Shown here piece after piece: positions 12,401 through 23,339 of a stretch of 64,000 nt of DNA. Position numbers and translations under genes: made by a program. The first letter of the stretch is position 1. Every line of letters starts with the position of its first letter. The stretch comes from Flaccisagitta enflata (Eukaryota; Chaetognatha; Sagittoidea; Aphragmophora): assembly GCA_965153355.1 (NCBI GenBank), contig OZ231128.1:43834001-43898000 (forward strand). The letters are read 5' to 3'. The notes beneath the pieces are model-generated. The model saw nothing but the letters and a program-made list of their open reading frames with translations. It was not told where the DNA came from and ran no database searches.

Positions 12401-12583
12401 TAGTTCTTGGTAACATTTGCCCTTGGATCAATGGAAATGGTGGCAGGTCCTAAATGGACTTTTCTTTTCCATGAAGTGGACTTGTGTGTTCCAACTGAAA
12501 GCACTGAAACTTCGACTCCAATCACGTTTTGATGATTTTCTTTTATTAACTTCAATAAACCATATGAAATCATCCGTGTATAC

Positions 12584-12910
12584 TAGGGCGGCTACCTGAA
12601 GGGTGAATTTGGCTCAAAATATGATATTCCTCCACCATCTAACCATACATGCTAAGCCGCATTTGGGCAGTAAATCAGACAAGCAGAGGTCGGTATTTGA
12701 TCAAGAAACCCGCACGGCAACACAATAGTAAAGTATATGAAAGCAATTTTACACCCATTGAAACTCTATAGTGTTGCCGTGCGGGTTTTCTTTCCAGATA
12801 CCGATCTCCGCTTGCCTCAATTCCTATTTAGATACAACACAGAGTGTATGGTTAGTTGGCTGAGGCGTTATGAAATTTGACCGCATTTGACCCCCCAGGT
12901 AACCGCCCTA
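12584..12910. mobile_element. hAT-like MITE with 8-bp target duplication
   Basis: 327-bp element with imperfect terminal inverted repeats, TAGGGCGGCTACCTG and CAGGTAACCGCCCTA. It is flanked on both sides by GTGTATAC (12576-12583 and 12911-12918). An internal palindrome carries AACCCGCACGGCAACAC and its reverse complement. The TAGGG start and 8-bp duplication fit the hAT superfamily. There is no coding capacity. Confidence 0.85.
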
Positions 12911-12918
12911 GTGTATAC

Positions 12919-13272
12919 ATTGTTAAGAGCATGATCTTCATAGAATGATAAGTGGAACAATACCCTTCACAATACCCAAACTGTCAAAAATGGATCAAAC
13001 TGACTAGTTTTCCATTTGGCAAACATAAATTCTAACACTGTGCTTACAAAAAGATAGATAAAGACAAATGATTGGTACCTGTCAACAAATCACCCGAGGG
13101 CGACCCTGTTAAGAAGTCATACTGACAGGTAAAATATGACTAAACGCTTTGATAATGGAGACACGTAGTTCTCCTTGATTTGCATGTGTATTTTCTTATA
13201 TGGAAACAATTACTTGGGCTTCAATTGCTTTTACTTAAGCTTGGCTCATTTATCTAGGCAATTATAATTGAT

Positions 13273-13328
<56 letters not shown>

Positions 13329-13617
13329 CTCTTTGTCTCCACTGTCTCTGCCTCGTCTTTTCTTCATTCACTTTGAGCCTGTCTGCTCAGCTATTATGAT
13401 GTCGATGTACACTTGTTTGAATTTCGCGTCGTTAACAAAGGGCGGTTGACAAATGATAACGGACTCAGATGGCGCAGTGGATTGAAGGAAGAAGAATGGT
13501 ACCGCGCTAAAGAGAGGGGGTGCCTTCACGTTGAACAAGGCCAACGCGTTACAAGTCGCGTGTGGTCTTGAAGACTAAAAGACTAAAAGACCTAAAGACC
13601 AAAAGACAAAACAACTA
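12919..13617. other. Unique DNA with a short (CT)n array
   Basis: A CT run occupies about 13278-13325. Near 13570 a short tandem of AAAGACTAAAAGACC is seen. No gene is visible. Confidence 0.5.
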
Positions 13618-13757
13618 AAAGCAGGAGCAGAAATACAAAAAACGCCCAAATACGCCAAAAAAAGCTGACGGAGACCAACTGACCGACCGACAGACCAACC
13701 AACCGACCAACCGACCGACATAGCGGTTCATAGAGTCGCGTAGCACGCGACTAAAAA
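13618..13757 (-). mobile_element. Family A element, truncated
   Basis: Minus-strand head AGTCGCGTGCTACGCGACT followed by GGTCGG/TGGTTGG repeats and part of the body. The tail with CCGGCCTTGTT is missing. Confidence 0.75.
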
Positions 13758-13815
13758 TTGAGCAAAATGTTGCAATGACTGTACTTAGAGCATTTGCAAG
13801 TTTATGCCAAATTGT

Positions 13816-14057
13816 CAAGTACTACCATCTAGCTCATAAATATACGGACACTTGAAAAGTAGCTTCAACCTTAGAGGGGTGCTGTCCTTAAACAAATTAA
13901 GTTACTGACACCAGATTAGGCTCATTTGAAAGAGTTGTTTAAAAACTTTCAAATGTGACCAATCTGGGGTCAGTTACTTATTTTGCTTAGGCGCAGTACC
14001 TTTCTAAAGTTGATACTTATTTTCAGGTGTCCGTATATTCATGAGCTAGGTAGTACC
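13816..14057. mobile_element. Palindromic MITE-like element
   Basis: Inverted ends about 45 bp long: AGTACTACCATCTAGCTC, then ATAAATATACGGACACTTG, match the reverse complement of the right end with few differences. Inner arms also pair (TGACACCAGATTAG with CAATCTGGGGTCA). I found no clear target duplication. Confidence 0.6.
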
Positions 14058-14074
14058 TTAGACCAAGGCCATTT

Positions 14075-14160
14075 GGTATTGTATTGGGTTTACAATATTC
14101 TTTAGTATTGGGTTTACCCAATACTTACTATGCATATTGTAAATTTCCCAATACAATACA
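14075..14160. repeat. Short palindrome, ~85 bp
   Basis: GTATTGTATTGGGTTTACAA at the left pairs with TTGTAAATTTCCCAATAC near the right end. It may be a miniature transposon or a derived fold-back. Confidence 0.5.
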
Positions 14161-14719
14161 AGTATATGAAAAAATGAAAGTAGATGAAAAAATGTAGAAG
14201 AATGAATGGATTACCCTGGTGGGATAGAATCACGAGAATTTATTGCTTTCTAGTTTATCTCTTAGATTCACCACTGAACCCACTCTTTAAGTTTAACTCA
14301 GTAGTTACTAGGTCCATCTTCCTTGTATGCACTGCTCCATAACATGTTCTTATATGTGATAAACGCACATATGAGCGATTACAAACAATAAAACCAATAA
14401 ATCCCCATCCAAAAGTTGATCCCTCTTCCATTCTTGGGCTATTTGAGGACGGCCCATCTCAGTAGTCTGTCGTCTTCGATAAGCATTTTCCCCATTTTCT
14501 TTATCAAGCCAGAATATCTCAAGACATGGCATAACAATATTAACGACATGACATAAAAACACAAGCGAACAAACAAATGGCACCATTTTGGTTTATTCTG
14601 TGGTCTAACCCCGAAGCAATAAAAACAAATTCTTGATGATGTTGGGAAGGAGAACAGGAAGTGATGAAGGGGTGCATTTAACAAAGAGCTTACAGAAGGA
14701 AAAGACGAAAATGGAGAAG
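14161..14719. other. Unique DNA, nothing recognised
   Basis: AT-rich and non-repetitive. The minus-strand frames of about 80 codons here lack splice or domain support. Confidence 0.45.
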
Positions 14720-14998
14720 AACAAGGCGGGATACACGGGCCAAGATGGTGCGCCTAGCTTTATTTACTCTAAAACCTATCCCTAACTTCAAGCCCCTAAT
14801 CCTATCTGGAGCTCTATCAGACCTATTCAGAGCTGAATATACTCATGAAAACAAGTACGATGATAATGAATAACTAACAATATTGTGAAGTGATTTCATA
14901 CAATTAACAATTTTTACGCGCCTTACGGACCGATGGACTGACGGATCGACGGACAGTTTAAGGATCCACTTATAGAGGTGCGTTGGCGCACCTTAAAA
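14720..14998 (-). mobile_element. Family C variant with its own matched tag
   Basis: On the minus strand the head is AGGTGCGCCAACGCACCT (7-bp stem), followed by a GTCC/GTCGATCC array. Near the other end lies GGCGCACC, followed by CCGTGTATCCCGCCTTGTT. GGTGCGCC in the head and GGCGCACC in the tail are exact reverse complements. Both differ at the same position from ordinary family C (GGTGCGAC, GTCGCACC). Confidence 0.7.
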
Positions 14999-15054
14999 TG
15001 AAAGTGAATAATTTATAACGCCAGCCTTTAAACTCATAATGTTAAAGTGAGAAG

Positions 15055-15161
15055 ATGATGACGAGGACGATGACGATGACGATGACAATGGTGATGATGA
15101 TGATGATGATGATGATAATGATGAAAAATTGGTGATGATGATGATGATGAGGATGATGATG

Positions 15162-15254
<93 letters not shown>

Positions 15255-15259
15255 GTGAA

Positions 15260-15297
<38 letters not shown>

Positions 15298-15614
15298 TGG
15301 ATGGATGGGATGATGATTTTGATGATGATGGTAGAATATTGATGATGATGAGGATGGATGGATGGATAGATGGATGGATGGATGAATGGAGCTGATGATG
15401 ATGATAATTATGATGGATGATGATGATGATCATGGATGATGATGATCATGAGCGATGATGATGATGGATGATGAAATATTGATGATGATAATGAAATATG
15501 CATGATGATGATGATGAAGATGATGATGAGGATGGATGATGATGATAAGATATTGATGATGATAATGAAATATGCATGATGATGATAATGATGATGAAGA
15601 TGATGATGATGATA

Positions 15615-15674
<60 letters not shown>

Positions 15675-15721
15675 ATGATGGATGATGCTGATAAAATATT
15701 GATGATGATAATGAAATATGC

Positions 15722-15770
<49 letters not shown>
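15055..15770. repeat. (ATG)n trinucleotide array
   Basis: About 700 bp of GAT/ATG repeats with GGAT and GAAATATTG interruptions. A block containing GAAATATTGATGATGATAAT recurs about three times, so part of the array evolves by block duplication. Poly-His, Ile or Ser frames are artefacts. Confidence 0.96.
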
Positions 15771-16011
15771 GGATAGCATGACAAAAAGGGATTGTTGATC
15801 ATTCATCTGAGTTGCAAGCGTCGCTGACGCGACTTTTGACAAAAGAAAAATAGAAGAAAAGAAAAATGCTCCTTGAGATGATATGAGGAAGAAACATCAG
15901 CGTTGATAGGCCTCATGTTGGCAATGCATAACTTCCTTGATGATAGACCCTTTCACATTTTCTTTTTATTACAACTATGTATCAGGAACGATGCTTGACG
16001 CCAGGATTGGT

Positions 16012-16118
<107 letters not shown>

Positions 16119-16265
16119 GAAACCTAGGGCTTACATCAATCAATCGACAATCCTACAAATCAATTAATCAATCAGTCAATTAAATGTCAATTTTGCCAGT
16201 AAATTAGTGAATTAGTCAATTGATATTGCTAATTATAACAAGCAACAATTTTACATTTTTTACAG

Positions 16266-16332
16266 TTTTGGGCCTGATGGACGGAGGACTGGCGACGCGG
16301 TCATCGAGAGAGTTTTGGGAGGCTCCAATTCG
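16266..16332 (+). CDS. Candidate internal exon, product unknown
   Basis: A 67-nt GC-richer block between TTTTTTACAG and the strong donor GTAAGTAAG. Skipping one base it reads FGPDGRRTGDAV-IERVLGGSNS and ends on a codon boundary. Skipping two bases the frame is also open. The first reading joins in phase to the exon candidates at 3852 (upstream) and 19432 (downstream). No family is recognised. Supported by splice signals and composition only. Confidence 0.4.
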
Positions 16333-17099
16333 GTAAGTAAGAAGATAACCTATGCGTGTTAGCTCGTTTATGTCTTAATTGATGCGCGTTGATTTGTCAT
16401 TTGTCTGTTTGTTGTTTTCGTGTACACCCGCCATTATACAGTATACACTATATTTTATTTTAGTTTGGGTATAGTGAGGGATGTTGTTCCACCTATCATA
16501 CATATATATATGAGTGCGTTGCATAGCAACGTGGCGCATATTATCAAATCCTAAACGGATATCAAGTCCCACTCTGTCTCTGACAAAATAGCTGTCTCCA
16601 CTTTTTTGCCATTTTTTTTTTGGCTCCAGTCTGCAGCCACTCTAACAATAGGTTGCTCAGGCCTCCAGTCCATCAATCTGTCTCTGGGTCGTTCTTTTTG
16701 GGTGTTTAAATGCGGTTTTTCCATTTTTGCGGCAGTCTAATCTGAAAATTCGCTTCCTTTACTCGGTTATTGACCTAGGAATTTTCTTTAGAGTTTAGAT
16801 AAAGGTGAAGGAACAACTCCCAATAAAAAAAGGATTTGCGATTTGTCTGTCCGTTGGTCCGTTTGTCAGTCCATCTGTCGGACTATCCGTTTGTCCCTTA
16901 GAACGTCTGTCTGTGATGATCGAGTCGACAAAGAGGTGTGGGAAAAAGGGGATGTGGAAGGTGTTTTTTTTTCTCCTTTATTCTTCATAAAATTTGCTAG
17001 TGATGCGCAGTAATCCCCGACATCATGCTTACGTCTTCCATACGCCGCCGTCTGTTCGTGTGTCGTTGTCCGTGTCAATCAGTGCACTTGCTTTGCAAT
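16333..17099. other. Unique DNA with degenerate TGTCCG tract
   Basis: Around 16840-16915 a run of TGTCCGTTGGTCCGTTTGTC resembles the internal array of the hairpin-ended elements, but neither head nor tail is recognisable. Otherwise nothing is seen. Confidence 0.45.
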
Positions 17100-17809
17100 C
17101 AAAAACAAGGCCAGGTACTCGGCTACCTAAGTCGCCTGCGAGTGGGCGGAGGCAGAGAAAAAGGTTAACCAATAACCATGCATTTGGGCAGGAGCAGTGA
17201 TGCGAAAAAAAACGCCCATAAACGCCAAAAAAGTAAAACCAGTGGCTGTTGCCAACAGATGTGAATTGCTGGTGTTATGTTCACCATGTTTAATTAGGAT
17301 GCACTATTTTATGGATATAGTAAACTATAAAGTATAAAAAATGTATGAGTAAAAAAGAATGACCACAGTGTCTATGATTTAAAGGGCGAAATTACAGAAT
17401 TGCATAGCCCTATGTGAAAAAAAGGTAAAAAAGGAACAAAACCCAGTTTAACAGAAAAGTGGTGGGGTGCATAAACTCATATACAGAGTAGATAGTAAAG
17501 AAATAAAACTCAGTATAGAGGATAGATGGCATAAACATAAAATATATAGGAGAAAAATAGCTGAAGAGGAAGGGAAAAAAATTGCTAAAGTGAATTGCTA
17601 AAGCAATTGACAAGAAATGAAGTGTGACAGATAGATGGACGGACAGACTGACCGACCCACCGTTGCTAAAAACCACCCTTGGTTAGAAAAGGGGACCAAC
17701 CACCATGGCTAAAAACACCCTCACTCAGGAACCGAGACTAACCAACCCCTTTACCAACCAACCCACCAATGGATAAAGCTGAATGTAGAGCCGCGTAGCA
17801 CACGACTGA
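17100..17809 (-). mobile_element. Family A element split by ~0.5 kb insert
   Basis: The tail half (CAAGGCCAGGTACTCGGCTA to the AAACGCCAAAAAAG body) lies at 17100-17238. The head (GCCGCGTAGCACACGACT) with remnants of GTCC-type repeats lies at 17625-17809. The intervening AT-rich DNA has no recognisable ends, so an insertion is inferred, not shown. Confidence 0.5.
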
Positions 17810-18450
17810 TAAGTTCACTGTCCTTTAAAGTGGCCGTATGATTTATTTGCGCTAATAGTTCTAATGGAACTTTTTTCTGTCGTCGTCCTTCCGTAATGTC
17901 TCCCCCGTTGTTTTTTTTTTATTGATTGTGATATGATAGCCTATGTCATGCTCCAGGTGGCTTTTTATGATGCTGTCAGCAAAAGAATAAGCGTTTTACA
18001 TTATGTTTTACCGTATTACCGACGAATTGCCAACACAATCTGGTTTAGATACTATACACCAGCCAACACATGCTACACAAACCGAAAATCACCGAGATGG
18101 TACATTTCTACGGACCCACCAACCGACTAAATTGCAAGCATGTGATAACAGAATACAGATCATTCATCCAGTCATCCTTTGCACCGTCTATGATTTCGTT
18201 ATCATACTCAATTTTGTCACCTGCCTGGCTCGTAATGTTGTCTGATTTTCATTCATCGCACTTTCACTCACGCTCTACGAGATACTATAAACCCACTGTG
18301 TCGGTCGGTGCATTGGTCCGTTGGCTTATATCTTCCTTCATCTGTTCTTCAGTTTGTCACAGTTTTACTTTCTTCAACGTTAGGTCATTTTCTAACCATT
18401 CAAGTCATTTTTGAGACAATTTGAATAATTTTATGCCCTTTTGAATTATG
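17810..18450. other. Unique DNA, nothing recognised
   Basis: No splice-bounded exon or repeat end was found. A GTCGGTCGGTGC stretch near 18301 is a weak echo of the internal arrays. Confidence 0.45.
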
Positions 18451-18454
18451 TCTT

Positions 18455-18770
18455 GTACCACGCGAATCAATAAACATGAGCAGGAAATCACTACACTGCA
18501 AGAGCTTAGTTTTGGGGTATTACTCTATACTTCCAGAAATGTTTTAGTCAAGCGGTTTTTTAATTTTCAGATGGAAGAATAGATGGAAAATAATTTTTGA
18601 CGGTTCTTACGGTAAGCTTTTTTTGCGCTCTTTTTCTTTCTATTTTTCAGCGGACTTTTCTATTCATAGTTTCCTTAATAACTCATGGGGGAAATTTGTT
18701 TACAAAAGAAATCAAGGAGTAGAATTCCATGGAAACCACCGGACACAACTCTATCAAATGAAAAGATGCA
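18455..18770. repeat. Dispersed repeat G, copy 1
   Basis: Contains CACTGCAAGAGCTTAG, GCGGTTTTTTAATTTT, ACGGTAAGCTTTT and CTCATGGGGGAAATTTGTTT. All of these recur in the same order and orientation at 54632-54930. Divergence is substantial, so this is an old dispersed family. The left edge shares TACCACGCG with the palindrome at 34251. Element ends are not defined. Confidence 0.7.
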
Positions 18771-18865
18771 TGGATTCTGAGAAAAACGATTGAAAAGCCC
18801 ATTTCCATAATTTTTAGGATCAAAAAGGGAAATGATCTCAATATTGAGGTGTTCAAACGTAGTGA

Positions 18866-19097
18866 AACAAGGCCGGATACACGGCTACCGAAGTCGCGTG
18901 CGGGTGGGCACTGGGCAGGGGCCATATTTGAGGTCACCAGACCATTTGGGCAGGAGCAGTGAGGTCAAAGAAATAAAATCATAAAAAAAGTAAAGAGTGA
19001 CCAACTAACCGACCGACCGATCGACCGACCGACCGACCGACCGTCCAACCAACCGACGGACAAAGCGGGTTGTAGAGTCGCGTGCACGCGACTAAAA
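18866..19097 (-). mobile_element. Family A hairpin-ended element
   Basis: Minus-strand head AGTCGCGTGCACGCGACT is an 18-nt perfect palindrome. A GTCGGTCGG array follows, and the tail GCACGCGACTTCGGTAGCC ends in CCGGCCTTGTT. The head and tail tags match. Confidence 0.85.
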
Positions 19098-19259
19098 AAT
19101 ACAGTTAGAGTCGCAAAAGCGTTAGTTTTCAAACCGTTGGAGATACAGATCTGGGAAAATCTTAACAAGGCCAAGAGATGTCCAATAGATGAGTCCTCTT
19201 TTGATACAAGAAATCGAGAGAAAAACCTCAAAATCGCATTGAGAAATTTTTAGCAAAAC

Positions 19260-19326
19260 CGACCATCAGACATACCGGCCTGGAGACACACCCTCTTATA
19301 GAGATGCGAGGACGAATCTAAAAATT
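19260..19326 (-). mobile_element. Family D head remnant
   Basis: Minus-strand AGATTCGTCCTCGCATCT, a hairpin with one mismatch, lies directly beside oligo-A on the plus strand and is followed by CTATAAGAGGGTGTG. The same head type occurs at 21670-21742 and 60395-60475. The rest of the element is not recognisable. Confidence 0.5.
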
Positions 19327-19431
19327 GATTTAACCATAACAAAGTCAGAACTTTTTTCTCTTTTATTAATCAATAAAGAGATGATAACATTAAGAACACG
19401 ATGTTGGCCTTGTTTTCCCTCCCGCCGTCAG

Positions 19432-19553
19432 GTTGCGTCTCGTGGTGGAGTGGATATGGGAGAAAAAATCGGACTGATAGAACTCTTCGTCACAATCGTG
19501 GTCATCGCGATACTCGTCTGTGCAACCGCTTTCTTCTCTCTATTCCTCTATCG
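19432..19553 (+). CDS. Candidate exon encoding a transmembrane helix
   Basis: A 122-nt block between the acceptor CCCTCCCGCCGTCAG and the donor TCG|GTGAGT. In phase 0 it reads VASRGGVDMGEKIG followed by LIELFVTIVVIAILV and CATAFFSLFLY, ending with CG of an Arg codon. The hydrophobic stretch of about 24 residues, preceded by acidic and followed by basic residues, is a good single-pass membrane segment. The other open frame has no such property. The internal Met has a purine at -3 and G at +4, so this could also be a first coding exon of an N-terminally anchored protein. It joins in phase to 16266 (upstream) and 51938 or 60736 (downstream). No family is recognised. Confidence 0.55.
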
Positions 19554-19565
19554 GTGAGTTACTCA

Positions 19566-19689
<124 letters not shown>

Positions 19690-19729
19690 AAAAAAAAGTA
19701 TTGTAGCTACAGTGGGGCTTGTACATAAG

Positions 19730-20043
19730 CAGTCAATGGACAAAACATAATAGGTATATGTATCATACCGTTGACTTTGATCCAATTTACTGTTTATGAA
19801 CAAAATATTGTTAGCAACAGTCAGATGTTGAAATCACAGCCGGCTGTGATGAACAAAATCTTGTTTGCTATAATCAGTTGTTTGAATTATAGCTGGCTGT
19901 AACGCTCTAATTTTGTAAAATTACAGCCAGCTGTAATTTCAATAACCAGTTGTTGCATACAAGATTTTGTTTATCTTCAGTAAGTTGGATCAAAGCTAAT
20001 GGTGTGATATATATACCTATCATGTTTTGTACACTGACTGTTA
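19730..20043. mobile_element. Palindromic MITE-like element
   Basis: The ends pair over about 60 bp: CAGTCAATGGACAAAACATA at the left and ATGTTTTGTACACTGACTG at the right, with GGTATATGTATCA and TTTGATCCAA also inverted. Inner arms carry ACAGCCGGCTGTGAT and ACAGCCAGCTGTAAT. No target duplication was found. Confidence 0.6.
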
Positions 20044-21098
20044 ACAAACCAAACAAGAGAAAGGTGTTGAATTAGGTATTTTAGTATTTGACAATCTTGA
20101 TATTTGATTATAAGTTGTTCAATGAATAAGTTTTTTAGTTGCCTTGGAAACCAGAATCATTTTCTTCAGATATCCTGAATCTAATTTGTTACAACTTTCC
20201 CGTTGTGTGTTTTCTAAATCTATCGCCCGTTTGGCGGTTGCTTAAAGCCGTTGTTAGGTGTGATACTCCCTAACGGTTGAACGAGCAATGTTCTTACAGA
20301 ACCTACTTTGATAAATTGTAGATGATTTGATTCTGAGCAATGTACTTTCCGCAAATCTGTTAGAAATTCTGATATTTGACGAAATTCTGACGAAGGATAG
20401 AAACAAAAAGATTTTGGTTCCCATGACAACCAACTAAGTCAGGGACAAAAGCATCAATTGAACAACTTTTATTTCAAATGTCAAGTTTGTTACTGGATGT
20501 GGTATCCTTAAACAGATTACGGACTAACAGACCTTGAATGGACCTAGAAACTAAAGTCGTTATGCAGCTGCAAGCGAGGCAACTGACTACGAAGCGAAAA
20601 AACCTAATGAACTGGAAAAGTGAAAACAAATGCGGAGACTGACAGAAATTGACTGTGATAGAGAAAGAATGAAGAAAGAAAAAAAAAAAAACAGGACTGA
20701 CATCCTCGTTTGTCTATGGATAGCGGAACTGATTTTCAAGTTCGTGAGCAGAATCAAATTTGCTATAAATTGGAATCACATATATGGTTCTTTAATGGTA
20801 TGGTGGTTTTCTGAAAAAAAACTTCACTTCTGATCTTGGCTTGTTGAGGTTTAAGATACTTACAAGGGGCTGACTAGTCATGACAATTGTCATGTTCTCA
20901 GCTACTGCAGCAGTTGTGGTACAAGAAAAATTTAAAAAAGTGCAAAAAAGCTCATTCTATAGTATTTTACTGTAGATATCATCCCATACAATAGTAAGAA
21001 ATATTTGTTGGCTTGGTAAAAATAAATAAAAGATTCTTACATGTCATGTTCTCAGCTACTGCAACGGTTTATGCGGGAGTAACGTAGAAAAAAGTATA
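20044..21098. other. Unique DNA with an internal direct repeat
   Basis: TGTCATGTTCTCAGCTACTG occurs near 20889 and again near 21042, followed by related sequence. The second occurrence carries the family A insertion at 21099, so the first acts as an unfilled relative. Confidence 0.55.
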
Positions 21099-21310
21099 AA
21101 CAAGGTCGGATACACGGCTACCCCAGTCGCGTGCGGGTGGGCAGGGGCCATAATTGAGGTCCCTCCATAATTTGGGCAGGAGCAGTGAGGCCAAAAACCG
21201 CAAAAAAACAGAAAAAGTAAAGTGTGACGGACGGACGGATGGACGGACGGACCGACGGACCGACGGACCGACAAAGCGGGGTGTAGAGTCGCGTAGCACG
21301 CGACTAAAAA
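21099..21310 (-). mobile_element. Family A hairpin-ended element
   Basis: Minus-strand head AGTCGCGTGCTACGCGACT, (GTCGGTCCGTCC)n, and tail GCACGCGACTGGGGTAGCC with terminus CCGACCTTGTTT. It is inserted in A-rich sequence that resembles 20945-20990. Confidence 0.85.
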
Positions 21311-21663
21311 GCTCATTTTACTGTGGTATTTACTGTGAATATCGTCACATCCCTAAAAATATTTCTTTGCCTTTGGTGGGTATAGTTGAAGAGATTCGCA
21401 TGAGGCTGACGCACATCAAGTTTTCGGCCGTAGTAGCGGTTTTTGCGGGAAAAAAATGGTAAAATGAAAAACAAAAAACAAAACAAAAACCCTCATTTTT
21501 GCTACATTTTGACCCCATCTACGCACCCTGCAAAATGCCGCAGATTGATTCTTAAGTCGGCGATGGTTTAGTTATTTTGAGTTATTTTGAGTAGCTTCAC
21601 TTTATGGCATGCCAGCTTTGGCTCAAATCCGCATTTTTAGGTGCTTTAGTCTACATACTCTCC

Positions 21664-21742
21664 AGACATCACCAATATGATCGATCAACTGACGGACGGA
21701 CAGACCCTCTTATAGAGACGCGAGGACGCATAGATCTAAAAA
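21664..21742 (-). mobile_element. Family D head remnant
   Basis: Minus-strand TTTTTAGATCTATGCGTCCT then CGCGTCTCTATAAGAGGG and GTCCGTCCGTC. It has the same order of oligo-T, hairpin, CTATAAGAGGG and GTCC array as family B, but a different stem. Confidence 0.5.
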
Positions 21743-21821
21743 GTTACTATTGGGGTTGCCTGCATAAAAGTCAGAAAAAGACACACGATGACAATGTAAG
21801 CTAGAGGGAGAAAAAAAGAAA

Positions 21822-21985
<164 letters not shown>

Positions 21986-22237
21986 TATCATACGATGGCA
22001 AAACGAGAAGAAAAAAAAAACAATCTCTTCCTATGGTGCTGTCAATTTTTAAGTGGACTTTCATGCATTGTCTGATTTATGATGACGTTGAGTGGAGGGG
22101 CAATTTATCTAACTGACTGCTGCTGCCCCATGATCGCTATTTGATCAACCTAGTTTGTTTTAAAGGCTTTTTCGCTCTGTGCCTGTGCGTGTTCGCGCTC
22201 GTGATCATGTTCGTACATGCTCTAAGCATTGCTGATG

Positions 22238-22485
<248 letters not shown>

Positions 22486-22872
22486 GTATGAGATTAGGGA
22501 AGGTCATATTGCGTACCTTGATGTATCTTCATGTAAGTTGGCAAAAACATTCGAGATGCTCTTTGTAAAAGATTGAGACCTTGCGCGACCTTCAACTCCT
22601 TGTATCTTCATCGTTCACAAAATGAAAAAAAAAATCTTGAAAAAAATCGAACTGAGTTTCCTTCCAGATTTAAACAGTTCGGTACGACAATTTTCTCCCC
22701 TAAAATCTCCAACAGCAAGTTTCTATACCCATTTTATGTAGCGCAAACTTAAGCAATCATCTGTCAAGTAGTCTACGTGCGGTAGTGTACAGAGAGGCTA
22801 TGCAGAGTCATAAGCAAAGCGAAGCAGTCAATCTATTTGACGTTGGCGATTAGATCAGTATACGGATTGACG
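22486..22872. other. Unique DNA, nothing recognised
   Basis: No gene or repeat signature is visible. Confidence 0.45.
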
Positions 22873-23082
22873 TTTTTGGTCGCGTGCTACGCGACTCTAC
22901 ACCCCGCTTTGTCGGTTGGTTGGTCGGTCGGTCGGTCGGTCGGTCAATTGGTCACACTTTACTTTTTTTATGATTCTTATTTTTGGACCTCATCGGCCTC
23001 CTGCGCAAATGGTCTAGTGACCTTAAATACGTCCCCTGCCCACCCGCACGCAACTTCGGTAGCCGTGTATCCGGCCTTGTTT
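22873..23082 (+). mobile_element. Family A hairpin-ended element
   Basis: TTTTTGGTCGCGTGCTACGCGACT head, (GTCG)n array, and tail CCCACCCGCACGCAACTTCG ending CCGGCCTTGTTT. The tail tag carries one G-to-A change at a CpG. Confidence 0.85.
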
Positions 23083-23150
23083 CATCTATAAAATGTTTTT
23101 CTTCATGTGAGCTAATTTTTTTCCTTTCCTTCCCTTATATTTCCCGCTTT

Positions 23151-23221
23151 TTAGGTGCGACAAAGCACCTCTATAACTGGCTGTGTCCGTCGGTCGGTCG
23201 GTTGGTCGGTTGGCCTTGTTT
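23151..23221 (+). mobile_element. Family C element, short form
   Basis: TTTTAGGTGCGACAAAGCACCT head, CTATAACTGGCTGTGTCC, (GTCG)n and terminus GGCCTTGTTT. The tagged tail segment present at 39400 and 51430 is deleted. Confidence 0.75.
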
Positions 23222-23265
23222 ACCTTTTTTTTCTTTTTCTTTTCGTTTCTTTCTTTTATCTTCCA

Positions 23266-23267
<2 letters not shown>

Positions 23268-23339
<72 letters not shown>

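Larger units (their letters stand above)
8351..12478. repeat. Copy 2 of the ~4 kb tandem duplication
   Basis: Same order of elements as 4413-8350 and nearly identical outside the arrays. About 190 bp longer, because of microsatellite expansion and one additional minisatellite block near 12245-12345. Substitutions are sparse, for example GACGCG against GACGCC near 8604 and 4671, so the duplication is recent. Confidence 0.95.

Noticed and set aside
15818-15836. Hairpin GTCGCTGACGCGAC next to the ATG array
   Set aside because: It resembles a family A or B head but lacks the array and tail and is too short to call.
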